This document shows, piece by piece, positions 1-6,249 of a DNA stretch of 23,858 nucleotides. A program made the position numbers and the translations under genes. The stretch is from JBAYJS01 sp041664985 (GTDB lineage Bacteria; Patescibacteriota; Patescibacteriia; Buchananbacterales; UBA6539). The notes beneath the pieces are model-generated. The model saw only the letters and a list, made by a program, of their open reading frames with translations, was not told where the DNA came from and ran no database searches. The stretch lies in the NCBI GenBank assembly GCA_041664985.1, contig JBAYJS010000015.1, forward strand, positions 1 through 23,858, written 5' to 3'. Positions within the stretch are counted from its first letter, which is position 1; each line of letters begins with the position of its first letter.

Positions 1-327
1 GATCGTATCATTGATATTTTTCCTTCTCATCAACAACAACAGATTCGGCTTCAGGTTTCCATGACCTTAAAAGCTATTATTTCTCAACAACTAATTCCCA
101 AAGAAAAAGGCGGTCGAATTGCTTGCCGAGAAATTTTGATTAATACACCGGCCATTGCTAATTTGATCAGAGAAAATAAAATCGCTCAGATAAAAACCGT
201 GATTCAAACCAGCGCCAAAGAGGGGATGATTACTATGGATCAAGGCTTGATTAATCTTTTTAATCAAGGTTTGATCAGTAAAGAAACCGCCCAATCCCAT
301 ATGTCCAGTCCGGATTTAGTAAATTAA
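1..327 (+). CDS. pilT: Type IV pilus retraction ATPase PilT, C-terminal fragment
   Basis: The reading frame is open from base 1 and ends at TAA 325-327, so only the last 108 residues are in the window. The start is outside. The visible part begins DRIIDIFPSHQQQQIRLQVS and continues SMTLKAIISQQLIPKEKGGR, which is the conserved C-terminal region of PilT after the Walker B/His box: the 'RIIDxFPxxQQ' helix and the 'LxAVISQxLLPxxxGGR' segment. PilT is the hexameric cytoplasmic ATPase that depolymerises type IV pili for twitching motility and DNA uptake. The end 'GLISKETAQSHMSSPDLV' matches the usual last helix, so the gene is complete at its 3' end. A terminator follows directly. PilB-type ATPases lack this exact tail, so PilT (or a close PilT/PilU paralogue) is the best call. 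Confidence 0.9.
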   Translation, partial: DRIIDIFPSHQQQQIRLQVSMTLKAIISQQLIPKEKGGRIACREILINTPAIANLIRENKIAQIKTVIQTSAKEGMITMDQGLINLFNQGLISKETAQSHMSSPDLVN

Positions 328-352
328 AATTTTTTAAATAAACAAAAATAAC

Positions 353-387
353 AAAAATCAATCCCAAGCCAGGGGTTGATTTTTTAT
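353..387 (+). terminator. Rho-independent terminator after pilT
   Basis: An AAAAATCAATCCC arm and a GGGGTTGATTTTTT arm flank a loop of about 6 nt and run into a T tract. It starts 26 nt after the pilT stop. The A-rich left side means it could also work on the minus strand. Confidence 0.8.
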
Positions 388-431
388 TGATTTCATGATA
401 TCTTATGGAAGTTACTTCCAAAATTAAATCA

Positions 432-504
432 TGGGACGTTACCCGTCCGCCACGCAAGCCGAGAAGTAGCTTTGGATTGCGAGGCGTTGCGGGCGGGGCT
501 CAGT
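432..504 (+). repeat. 73-bp direct repeat, copy 1: tRNA-Lys 5' fragment split by a palindrome
   Basis: This stretch is identical, base for base, to 758-830. It starts with T plus GGGACGTTA (433-441), the first nine bases of the intact tRNA-Lys at 909. A 56-nt GC-rich imperfect palindrome follows (442-497; outer arms CCCGTCCGC and GCGGGCGGG, with an inner hairpin). It then resumes with GCTCAGT (498-504), the next seven tRNA bases. The tRNA likeness stops here and the GIY-YIG gene begins 14 nt later. The bases before it (ATCATGGG) also match the flank of the intact tRNA. Confidence 0.85.
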
Positions 505-517
505 AGTAATATAATCT

Positions 518-754
518 ATGTATTATACGTATATTTTAAAAAGTGAAGTAGATAAAAAGTTATACGTAGGTTATTCAAATGATTTAATTAAAAGATTTAA
601 GGAACACAACCAAGGCTTGGTAAAATCTACAAAAACAAGAAAGCCATTTAAGCTAGTCTATTATGAAGCTTGTTTGGACAAAAATAAAGCATTGGCAAGG
701 GAAAAATATTTTAAGACTGGTTTTGGCCGAAGATTTTTAAATGGTAGAATCTAA
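518..754 (+). CDS. Small GIY-YIG nuclease domain protein (URI/YhbQ type)
   Basis: This 78-residue single-domain protein has the GIY-YIG fold. YTYIL (residues 3-7) and YVGYS (16-20) are the two signature strands. R26 in the following helix (DLIKRFKEH) and E62 in REKYFKTG are the expected catalytic Arg and metal-binding Glu. The family cuts one DNA strand or makes double-strand breaks; free-standing URI-type members are common in Candidate Phyla Radiation genomes and their role is mostly unknown, while relatives act as homing endonucleases or in repair. There is no clear Shine-Dalgarno before ATG 518. The gene fits tightly between two identical 73-bp repeats (gaps of 13 and 3 nt), which themselves carry split tRNA-Lys pieces, and an intact tRNA-Lys follows. 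The arrangement suggests a mobile unit, though that is inference. Confidence 0.88.
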   Translation: MYYTYILKSEVDKKLYVGYSNDLIKRFKEHNQGLVKSTKTRKPFKLVYYEACLDKNKALAREKYFKTGFGRRFLNGRI

Positions 755-757
755 ACT

Positions 758-867
758 TGGGACGTTACCCGTCCGCCACGCAAGCCGAGAAGTAGCTTTG
801 GATTGCGAGGCGTTGCGGGCGGGGCTCAGTTGGTAGACTCGCCAGTTGGCGGACTCTTAAACAAACC
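758..867 (+). pseudogene. Broken tRNA-Lys copy with two palindromic interruptions (second 73-bp repeat copy)
   Basis: GGGACGTTA (759-767) is followed by the same 56-nt palindrome as copy 1 (768-823), then GCTCAGTTGGTAGA (824-837), exactly the next 14 bases of tRNA-Lys. Next is a 16-nt hairpin, CTCGCCAGTTGGCGGA (838-853), where the intact gene has GCAGTTGC. It ends with CTCTTAA (the tRNA-Lys anticodon loop, 854-860) and ACAAAC. The 3' half (T-arm and acceptor) is missing. It cannot fold as a tRNA unless the inserts were removed, and no 3' half is present, so it is called a remnant. The first 73 bases form the right-hand direct repeat next to the GIY-YIG gene. Confidence 0.82.
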
Positions 868-908
868 ACCACAAGAAAGTTTAATTAAAAATTTTACAAA
901 ATAATCAT

Positions 909-981
909 GGGACGTTAGCTCAGTTGGTAGAGCAGTTGCCTCTTAAGCAAACGGTCGGAGGTTCAAATCCTCCACGTCCCA
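909..981 (+). tRNA. tRNA-Lys (anticodon CTT)
   Basis: A full cloverleaf: acceptor GGGACGT/ACGTCCC, D-arm GCTC/GAGC, anticodon loop CTCTTAA (CTT), T-arm GGAGG-TTCAAAT-CCTCC, discriminator A. The 27-43 pair is a G-A mismatch. No CCA is encoded. Two split partial copies lie upstream. Confidence 0.95.
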
Positions 982-1020
982 TCTTAAATTAATCAACGTG
1001 GAGTTTATCCCGCTTAAATT

Positions 1021-1093
1021 GCGCCCATAGCTTAATGGATAGAGCACTTGGCTTCGGACCAAGGGGTTGTAGGTTCGACTCCTACTGGGCGCA
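1021..1093 (+). tRNA. tRNA-Arg (anticodon TCG)
   Basis: Acceptor GCGCCCA/TGGGCGC, D-arm GCTT/GAGC, anticodon stem CTTGG/CCAAG with loop CTTCGGA (TCG), T-arm GTAGG-TTCGACT-CCTAC, discriminator A. No CCA is encoded. The flanks AAATT (1016-1020) and AATTT (1093-1097) are complementary and would lengthen the acceptor stem by 5 bp in the precursor. Confidence 0.95.
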
Positions 1094-1193
1094 ATTTGAG
1101 CAGGAAACTAAAAATAAGTACCAAGGCTGGATTTAATCTCTAAAATTAGGGATTTTTTTGTTTTTAAGGTATAATAAAAAAGGAGGAAAATAT

Positions 1194-1610
1194 ATGGAAC
1201 AAAATGAAAACTTACAAAACACTTTTAAAATTTCATTAAACAACGACCTGATTAAAATTGAAATGACTAAAGGTGTTAATAATGTCACTGATAACGTTAA
1301 ACAAGCCGAGTTAATCAGCCAAGGTTTGCAGGAAATTTTAAAAAACAACCAAAACCAAAAATTTAATTGTCTGGTTGATCTCACCTTATTGGGATTATCC
1401 GCCCACTATCCTTCACCTCAAGCCCGACAAATTTTTGCCAAAATGTTAGACTACGAACAAATTAAAAAAGTGGCCGTTTTGGTACCAAATTCTCTTTTGC
1501 AATCAATCATGAGATTTATCGTTACTATTTCCAGAAAAAAAGAAAGAATTGAATCTTTCCACAATCAATCAGACGCTTTAAAATGGCTGGCTGAAACCAA
1601 AACCGATTAA
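1194..1610 (+). CDS. STAS / SpoIIAA-like domain protein
   Basis: This is a 138-residue soluble protein. The start at ATG 1194 is chosen because AAAGGAGG lies 7-8 nt upstream; a longer in-frame opening from 1158 would run through that ribosome binding site. The pattern is that of the STAS/SEC14 (SpoIIAA-like) family: a central strand CLVDLTLLG, then helix 'SPQARQIFAKMLDY', strand 'IKKVAVLVP', and the C-terminal 'RIESFHNQSDALKWLAE', where the 'F.(x)4-5.ALxWL' ending is typical. Members of this family bind small lipophilic molecules or protein partners, but no function is established for this branch. It is a single gene bounded by tRNAs on the left and a strong bidirectional terminator on the right. 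Confidence 0.65.
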   Translation: MEQNENLQNTFKISLNNDLIKIEMTKGVNNVTDNVKQAELISQGLQEILKNNQNQKFNCLVDLTLLGLSAHYPSPQARQIFAKMLDYEQIKKVAVLVPNSLLQSIMRFIVTISRKKERIESFHNQSDALKWLAETKTD

Positions 1611-1623
1611 TTTGAACTAAATT

Positions 1624-1656
1624 AAAACCCCGACTCACGTCGGGGTTTTTATTTTG
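1624..1656 (+). terminator. Bidirectional rho-independent terminator
   Basis: A perfect CCCCGAC-TCAC-GTCGGGG hairpin (1628-1645) has AAAA on its left and TTTTTATTTT on its right. It lies between convergent genes (1194-1610 plus, HU minus) and can serve both. Confidence 0.93.
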
Positions 1657-1666
1657 AAGCTAGTAA

Positions 1667-1945
1667 TTATTTTTTTAAGGCTTCTTTTAGATTTTTACCG
1701 GCTTTAAATTTCGGTACAACCACTGAAGGAATGTCAATTTTTTCAGAAGGATTTCTTGGGTTAACGCCGATTCGACCCTTACGAGTCCGAGCGGAAAAAG
1801 CACCAAAACCAGTTAAGGTTACTTCTTGGCCTTCTTTTAATTTATTAATGACGGTCTCAGTAAAAGTGTCAACAATGTCTTCGACTTCTTTTTTTGAAAC
1901 TCCAACTTTTTCGCTGATGGCGTCGATTAATTCTACTTTGTTCAT
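1667..1945 (-). CDS. hup: HU-family nucleoid DNA-binding protein
   Basis: This 92-residue protein matches HU/IHF over its full length: N-terminal helices MNKVELIDAISEKVGVSKKE, the 'LxxGxxVxLTGFGxF' strand, then the DNA-binding arm 'RIGVNPRNPSEKIDIPS' with its tip prolines, and the ending 'VPKFKAGKNLKEAL'. HU dimers bend and compact DNA. The usual arm sequence 'NPxTGExI' reads NPRNPSEKI here. The start has GGGGGT about 5 nt upstream. The leader carries a small hairpin CCGCAAAATGCGG (1963-1975) just before the ribosome binding site, which could modulate translation. HU versus IHF cannot be decided beyond doubt, but the sequence is HU-like. Confidence 0.95.
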   Translation of the reverse strand: MNKVELIDAISEKVGVSKKEVEDIVDTFTETVINKLKEGQEVTLTGFGAFSARTRKGRIGVNPRNPSEKIDIPSVVVPKFKAGKNLKEALKK

Positions 1946-2022
1946 TTCTACCCCCTTTCTGACCGCAAAATGCGGATAAGGTTAAATTACTAATTAATTT
2001 TAAACTTGATAAAATTATGTTA

Positions 2023-2817
2023 CTACACTTTGACTTTTCTGTCTATACGGCTAAAATTTATAACTTTCTTGGAGTGAGCGTCAATCTCTAAAAACACACC
2101 ATTGACTGTAACTTCACCTTCCTCGGGAATTTCAATCGATGGCCCGGTACCGGCTAAAAACGACTGAATGATTGGTTCTTTTTTATCGCCAATGACCGAA
2201 TCAGTGGCACCAACCATGCCTACGTCGGAAATATAAGCCGTCCCTTGGGGCAAAATTCTCAAATCAGCAGTTGGCACGTGAGTGTGAGTGCCTAAAACAG
2301 CTGAAACTCTACCGTCAACATACCAACCAAAGGCGACTTTTTCAGAAGTGGCTTCGGCGTGAAAATCAACAATGATTGCCGCCAAATTACTATTTTCAAA
2401 CTTGGCCAAAATTTCATCAATTTTATGAAACGGACAATCAAAATTGTCTTTGATAAAAACCCGACCCATTAAATTGATAATTAAAACTGATTTTGAACCA
2501 ACTTCAATTACTTTGTAGCCCGCGCCAGGAAAATCACCGATGTAATTAGCCGGTCGGATCAAAACCGAATTTGGCGCGTTTAATAATTTTTCCGCTTCCG
2601 GTTTGGACAAAACGTGATTGCCGGAAGTAAAAAAATCAATACCCGAGTCAATCATTTCCTGTAAAATCTTTGGCGACACGCCTAAACCGTGAGCTAAGTT
2701 TTCGGCGTTGGCAATTACCAAATCCGGCTCATATTCTTTTTTTAATTCCGGCAAAATTTGTTTGAGGCCGTTGCGGCCGATTTTACCGATGATGTCACCA
2801 AAAAATAATATTTTCAT
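2023..2817 (-). CDS. ymdB: YmdB/TIGR00282-family metallophosphoesterase
   Basis: A protein of 264 residues, the usual length of Bacillus YmdB. The start is placed at ATG 2815-2817 (MKILFFGDIIGKIGR); a longer opening frame adds 27 unrelated residues that cross the intergenic hairpin. The metal-binding pattern of the calcineurin-like fold is complete: GDIIGKIGR, ANAENLAHGLG, TSGNHVL, IIVDFHAEATSEK, GTHTHVPTAD and YISDVGM. In Bacillus subtilis the protein hydrolyses 2',3'-cyclic nucleotides and influences RNase Y-dependent RNA levels, biofilm formation and motility. It lies 49 nt downstream of rny on the same strand, the same pair order as in Firmicutes, which supports a shared role in RNA turnover. 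A long perfect hairpin separates the two genes. Confidence 0.92.
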   Translation of the reverse strand: MKILFFGDIIGKIGRNGLKQILPELKKEYEPDLVIANAENLAHGLGVSPKILQEMIDSGIDFFTSGNHVLSKPEAEKLLNAPNSVLIRPANYIGDFPGAGYKVIEVGSKSVLIINLMGRVFIKDNFDCPFHKIDEILAKFENSNLAAIIVDFHAEATSEKVAFGWYVDGRVSAVLGTHTHVPTADLRILPQGTAYISDVGMVGATDSVIGDKKEPIIQSFLAGTGPSIEIPEEGEVTVNGVFLEIDAHSKKVINFSRIDRKVKV

Positions 2818-2825
2818 ATCAAACC

Positions 2826-2860
2826 AATTCCAAAACGAGGCTGAGCCTCGTTTTGGAATT
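2826..2860 (-). other. Perfect 16-bp hairpin between rny and ymdB
   Basis: The arms AATTCCAAAACGAGGC and GCCTCGTTTTGGAATT match without error around a TGA loop (2842-2844). There is no T tract after it on the minus strand, so it is not a normal terminator. It fills almost the entire gap between the rny stop and the ymdB start and could be an RNase III or RNase Y processing site, or an mRNA-stabilising structure. Confidence 0.85.
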
Positions 2861-2866
2861 ATTAAT

Positions 2867-4393
2867 TTATCTAGCGTATTCAATGATTCTAGTTTCACGA
2901 ATAACGGTTACTTTAATTTCGCCCGGATATCTCAATTCAGCTTCAATTTTTTTAGCAATTTCTTTGGCTAATTTCAATGAGGCTAAATCGTCCAATTCAT
3001 CTGGCATAACAAAAACCCGAATTTCCCGACCGGCTTGAATGGCGTAAGCTTTTTCCACACCGGCAAAATTAGTCGCCACTTTTTCCAATTCATCCAAACG
3101 TTGTAAATACTGTTCATAAGTATCTTTTCTCGCACCGGGTCTGGCGCCAGAAATTGCATCAGCCACCTTAACGATGATTGCTTCTAAAGTTTTTGGACTG
3201 TCTTCATGGTGAGACTTGGCGATATAAGCAATTTCTTCGGGTAAACCAAATTTTTTCAAAATGTCGTAACCAATTTCCGGATGACTACCTTGAACTTCAT
3301 GGTCAACCGCTTTACCAATATCATGCAGCAAACCGCCTTTTTTGGCAATCGCCACGTCAGCGCCCAAATCTTCAGCCAGCATCGCTGCCAAATTGGCAAT
3401 TTCAATTGAATGCTGCAAAATATTTTGGCCATAGCTGGTCCGGTATTTTAAGCGGCCTAAAATCTGGACTAATTTCGGATCTAAACCGGTAATGCCCAAT
3501 TCATACAAAGTATTTTCACCGGCTGTTTTGATTTCAGTGGCGATTTCTTTTTTGGCATTATTAATCGCTTCTTCAATTTTGACCGGATGAATTCGGCCGT
3601 CTAAAATTAATTTTTCCAAAGCTCTTTTGGCCACCTGCCGACGAATCGGTGAAAAGCCGGAAATAGTGATGGCTTGCGGAGTATCATCAACAATAATTTC
3701 CACACCGGTTAATCTCTCAACGGTTCTGATATTTCTGCCTTCGCGACCGATGATTCTGCCTTTCATTTCGTCAGACGGCAAATCAATTGTGGTTGTAGTA
3801 CTTTCCGTGGCATGAGAAACCGCACAGCGCTGAATGGCCAAAGACAAAATTTCTTTGGCTTTTTTGTCCAACTCTTCATTGCCCTGATTAGTCAGTTTTT
3901 TGGTTCGAGCCAAAATATCTTCTTTGATATCGCGTTCAGTATTGTCTAATAAAACTTTTTTGGCTTCTTCCTGGGTCAAATTGGCGATTTTTTCCAATTT
4001 AGCCATTTGCTCTTCTTTGACTTTGCCAATTTCGGATTTAATCCGATCGATTTTTTCGGCTTTTTCCAAAAGTTCCTGTTTTTTATTTTCTAATTCCAAA
4101 AGCTTTTGATCAAAAAGCGATTCGCGATTTTCCAAACGCTTTTGGGCTCGTAATAAGTCCTGTTGGCGTTGGCGCTCTTCAATTTTGGCATCTTCAATGA
4201 TTTTTAAAGCTCGATCGTTGGCCGCCAATAAAATTTCTTTTTGTTTGGCCTTGGCTTCATTGATTAAATTTTCAACTTTGGTTTCAATGGTATCTTTTCT
4301 TTTTACCGCCCACATCTTTCTGGTCTGATAACCAAAAGCAATGCCGCCGATAATGCCGCAAAAAAGCGCAATTGCCCAATAGATTGTTTGCAT
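2867..4393 (-). CDS. rny: Ribonuclease Y
   Basis: The 508-residue product has the complete RNase Y architecture: an N-terminal membrane anchor (residues about 4-22, IYWAIALFCGIIGGIAFGY), a long charged coiled coil (about 35-185), a KH RNA-binding domain with GRIIGREGRN at 212-221, and an HD hydrolase domain with the metal-binding HD at 357-358 (GGLLHDIGKAVDHE). It ends 'GEIKVTVIRETRIIEYAR', the standard tail. RNase Y is the membrane-bound endonuclease that starts mRNA decay. ATG 4393 is supported by AGGAG about 10 nt upstream. A leader of roughly 270-300 nt with a large hairpin precedes the gene, and ymdB follows. Length and motifs show no defect. Confidence 0.97.
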   Translation of the reverse strand: MQTIYWAIALFCGIIGGIAFGYQTRKMWAVKRKDTIETKVENLINEAKAKQKEILLAANDRALKIIEDAKIEERQRQQDLLRAQKRLENRESLFDQKLLELENKKQELLEKAEKIDRIKSEIGKVKEEQMAKLEKIANLTQEEAKKVLLDNTERDIKEDILARTKKLTNQGNEELDKKAKEILSLAIQRCAVSHATESTTTTIDLPSDEMKGRIIGREGRNIRTVERLTGVEIIVDDTPQAITISGFSPIRRQVAKRALEKLILDGRIHPVKIEEAINNAKKEIATEIKTAGENTLYELGITGLDPKLVQILGRLKYRTSYGQNILQHSIEIANLAAMLAEDLGADVAIAKKGGLLHDIGKAVDHEVQGSHPEIGYDILKKFGLPEEIAYIAKSHHEDSPKTLEAIIVKVADAISGARPGARKDTYEQYLQRLDELEKVATNFAGVEKAYAIQAGREIRVFVMPDELDDLASLKLAKEIAKKIEAELRYPGEIKVTVIRETRIIEYAR

Positions 4394-4749
4394 AAGTTTC
4401 TATCTCCTAAAAGACAGAGAACTAAGAGGTTTGATGTGTTTTACCAATTGGCCTAAAAAGGCTTTAGAGTAATAATTAGTCGGTTTAGCAAAAAAGACCA
4501 GCTAATTATTGAAGGCTAATTTTTCGAATGATAGATGTGATATTCTTTCGAAATAAATTAGTTAGGATGATGGAATCTAAGCAATTTTCGGCCAACTTTT
4601 ATACTGATAATCAATCAAGTGACTTAATTCTCTATACTTCTGTTAGTTAAATAAGTCTGCATCTACTCTAGCATATTTATCGATTTTTGGCAAGAGTAAT
4701 AAAATAATAAAATTCTACACCGGCAAATCATTTTTACTAAAAATTATTT
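4394..4749 (-). promoter_or_regulatory. Long gene-free leader of rny
   Basis: No coding region is seen in these 356 bases. On the minus strand it holds a good hairpin: AATAATTAG and CTAATTATT (about 4471-4514) perfectly complementary around a GGT/ACC inner stem and a T-rich loop. AGGAGA lies just ahead of the rny ATG. A promoter is likely near 4660-4690 (TATGCT seen on the minus strand), but its -35 is unclear. Long structured leaders are known to autoregulate rne in other bacteria; a similar role here is only a guess. Confidence 0.45.
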
Positions 4750-4779
4750 AAAAAAATCCCCACAATTTAATTGCAGGGA
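4750..4779 (-). terminator. Terminator of the 213-residue gene
   Basis: On the minus strand CCCTGCAATT and AATTGTGGGG form an interrupted stem followed by ATTTTTTT. It lies 20 nt after the stop of the gene at 4799-5440. Confidence 0.7.
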
Positions 4780-4798
4780 AGGGCAAAGATCTCGTTTT

Positions 4799-5440
4799 TC
4801 ACTTCGGCGGCTTAATGACTGTCAAATCAAGTCTGACATAGTCAGACTGTTCTTTTCGGGTGCTAATGGCACAAGTGGCCATAACTACCAAATTCTCACA
4901 AGCAGACTCGGAAAAAGACCAGCCAATCGCCGCACTCTGCGCAGCTAAGGTCTGACTGAAAAACCCATCCTTCGGTAAATTGGACATCTTCAAGGCTAGA
5001 CGCAAAATGCCAAGCGGATAACCATTCTCGATCGGAACCAACCAAAAATCCCTCATCAAAAGCTGGAAAGACTTAAGGTCGTAAGGGAATTTTAATCTGT
5101 CCTGACCGTAATAGTATTCCGAATTTACGGCAAAGGCTCGCAAGTCATAAATCTTAACTTCGGCAGTCAAGACTTGGACACTCAGTCGGATTTTTTCCGG
5201 TCTCATAACGGCCTGATACCAGCCAAGTCCACGGCCAAAAGCCGCTTGACCACTGGCTGTAATTACAAATGGCCGGTAAAAAAACGGATTATCCGCCAAG
5301 TATTCTAACGCCTTACCAAAGCGTCGATCTCTTTGGTAGATTCGCCAGCTAGTCACTGTTTCCTCTGGCGTCTCACACAAACTTTCTGCCGCCAAATATA
5401 CCTGCTGTTCAAACCGCTGATCTTCTAACCTTTCCGACAT
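4799..5440 (-). CDS. Hypothetical protein, 213 residues, GC-rich accessory gene
   Basis: I do not recognise a family. The protein starts MSERLEDQRFEQQVYLAAES. It has no signal peptide or membrane segment and is a mix of helix and strand with many Trp, Tyr and Phe residues. It includes a repeated theme of paired hydrophobic strands in the middle (KIRLSVQVLTAEVKIYDLRA) and ends 'RLDLTVIKPPK'. The start is fixed by CAGGAGG 7-8 nt upstream. The gene is monocistronic: its own leader of about 85 nt with two small hairpins, a probable promoter near 5535-5562, and a terminator at 4750-4779. Its base composition is clearly more GC-rich than rny on its left, and its ribosome binding site is much stronger than those of the core genes, which suggests acquisition. 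Confidence 0.7.
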   Translation of the reverse strand: MSERLEDQRFEQQVYLAAESLCETPEETVTSWRIYQRDRRFGKALEYLADNPFFYRPFVITASGQAAFGRGLGWYQAVMRPEKIRLSVQVLTAEVKIYDLRAFAVNSEYYYGQDRLKFPYDLKSFQLLMRDFWLVPIENGYPLGILRLALKMSNLPKDGFFSQTLAAQSAAIGWSFSESACENLVVMATCAISTRKEQSDYVRLDLTVIKPPK

Positions 5441-5576
5441 GGCTCAATCCTCCTGGATTATTTTGGCCGACATGGCCTCAACCATTGTTTTGTCGCCCTT
5501 AGCGACAACTGACTCACCGTAAGCCAGTTTTAAAACTTATAATACTCCTAAAAAAAAGTCAATCTCACTTTTAAAG
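5441..5576 (-). promoter_or_regulatory. Promoter and structured leader of the 213-residue gene
   Basis: On the minus strand TTGACT is followed, 15 nt later, by TATAAG (spacing is short, so the call is tentative). The leader then holds the hairpin TTGTCGC-TAAG-GGCGACAA and a GGCC-ATGTC-GGCC hairpin before CAGGAGG. No known riboswitch pattern is recognised. Confidence 0.5.
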
Positions 5577-5613
5577 TAAAAAAAGAGGGGAGACTTCATT
5601 TAAAGTTCCCCTT
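5577..5613 (-). terminator. Terminator of the SAM-riboswitch operon
   Basis: The minus-strand stem AAGGGGAACTT / AAGTCTCCCCT is followed by a run of T. It lies 24 nt after the stop of the 64-residue gene and separates it from the promoter of the next gene. Confidence 0.85.
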
Positions 5614-5636
5614 GGTAGTGTGCGGCTGATTTTGGC

Positions 5637-5831
5637 CTACTGTTGCGGCCCGCCGCCGATCATCTGCTCAGCCCAGGGACAGGGCTTAATATGACACGTT
5701 GGCGGTTGGAAACCGTCAAAGACATAGAGCCCGCCCTGCCCGCAGCCCGGTGACGTATTGGCGGCAATCTTAGCCTCAAAAAACGCCGCCGGATCCTCAT
5801 TCATCTTTTTGATTTCTGCTAAACCCCACAT
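5637..5831 (-). CDS. Hypothetical 64-residue Cys/Pro/Gly-rich small protein
   Basis: No family is recognised. The protein begins MWGLAEIKKMNEDPAAFFEA and has a helical N-terminal half. A Gly/Pro/Cys-rich second half carries three cysteines (C30, C46, C51) in the settings SPGCGQGG, PPTCHIKPCPW, and an ending 'MIGGGPQQ'. The CxxxxC spacing and His48 could bind a metal, but a single such motif is weak evidence. AAGGAGG about 8 nt before ATG 5831 is a strong ribosome binding site. It is the second gene after a SAM-I riboswitch and is followed by a strong terminator, so it should be controlled by S-adenosylmethionine together with the gene at 5879. A methionine- or SAM-linked role is inferred from that context only. 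Composition is GC-rich. Confidence 0.65.
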   Translation of the reverse strand: MWGLAEIKKMNEDPAAFFEAKIAANTSPGCGQGGLYVFDGFQPPTCHIKPCPWAEQMIGGGPQQ

Positions 5832-5878
5832 GATGCTTTCCTCCTTGAACGGTCCACCAGACTTAGCTACAAGAACAG

Positions 5879-6076
5879 CTACGGTGTCAGGAAGTCGCAG
5901 ACTCCATAAGGTAAGTGAGGACTTACTGCTTTCCGGTCAAGAAATTTCTTGAGGTTGGCCCAATCAAGATTGAACTGTTCCTCTCCGACCTCCTGGCGTT
6001 GCCGGGCAACTACCGCCGCCTTGGCTTTTTGCGTTTTGGCAGCCTGATATTCATAACGAAATTCGGGGTAAGTCAT
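5879..6076 (-). CDS. Hypothetical 65-residue small protein behind a SAM riboswitch
   Basis: No family is recognised. Residues 1-45 (MTYPEFRYEYQAAKTQKAKA...) are predicted mainly helical and rich in Ala, Lys, Gln and Arg; the C-terminal part is 'AVSPHLPYGVCDFLTP'. The start at ATG 6074-6076 is chosen because CAGGAGG lies about 9 nt upstream; the longer frame from 6100 begins upstream of that site and would include it. It is the first gene after the SAM-I riboswitch and its two terminator-like hairpins, and is separated by 47 nt from the next small gene on the same strand, so the two form an operon. It has no membrane segment. Because SAM-I elements nearly always repress methionine, cysteine or SAM uptake and synthesis genes, an unknown small protein here is unusual. 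Confidence 0.62.
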   Translation of the reverse strand: MTYPEFRYEYQAAKTQKAKAAVVARQRQEVGEEQFNLDWANLKKFLDRKAVSPHLPYGVCDFLTP

Positions 6077-6134
6077 TGCAGTTTCCTCCTGTTGGACCAA
6101 CTCGATTTAGGCGCACTAGACACTAAGACAAAGA

Positions 6135-6215
6135 TCGAAAAAAGCTAACCTTCTTGCCTGCCCGCCGGTTGGGGACTGGCGGACAAGGCGGGGGGAAAAG
6201 ATTAGCTTTTTTCGA
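6135..6215 (-). terminator. Bidirectional terminator hairpin with a palindrome inserted in its loop
   Basis: The 18-nt arms at 6135-6152 and 6198-6215 (TCGAAAAAAGCTAACCTT and AAGATTAGCTTTTTTCGA) are complementary apart from one wobble/mismatch position and carry a T run on each strand. Their 45-nt loop holds a GC-rich palindrome, TTGCCTGCCCGCC ... GGCGGACAAGGCGG. Such a loop is far longer than in normal terminators and matches the REP-like elements found in broken tRNAs elsewhere in the window. Confidence 0.7.
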
Positions 6216-6241
6216 CTAAAAAAACTCTTTGGGCAAGAGTC
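6216..6241 (-). terminator. SAM riboswitch expression-platform terminator
   Basis: On the minus strand ACTCTT-GCCCA-AAGAGT is followed by TTTTTTT, only about 10-15 nt after the aptamer. The nearby CAAGG (just after the P1 3' strand) could pair with TCTTG of the terminator as an antiterminator; that pairing is short and tentative. Confidence 0.75.
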
Positions 6242-6249
6242 TTTCTAAT

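Noticed and set aside
432..830. CRISPR array or repeat-spacer structure
   Set aside because: There are only two long repeats with one coding spacer of 253 nt and no cas genes.
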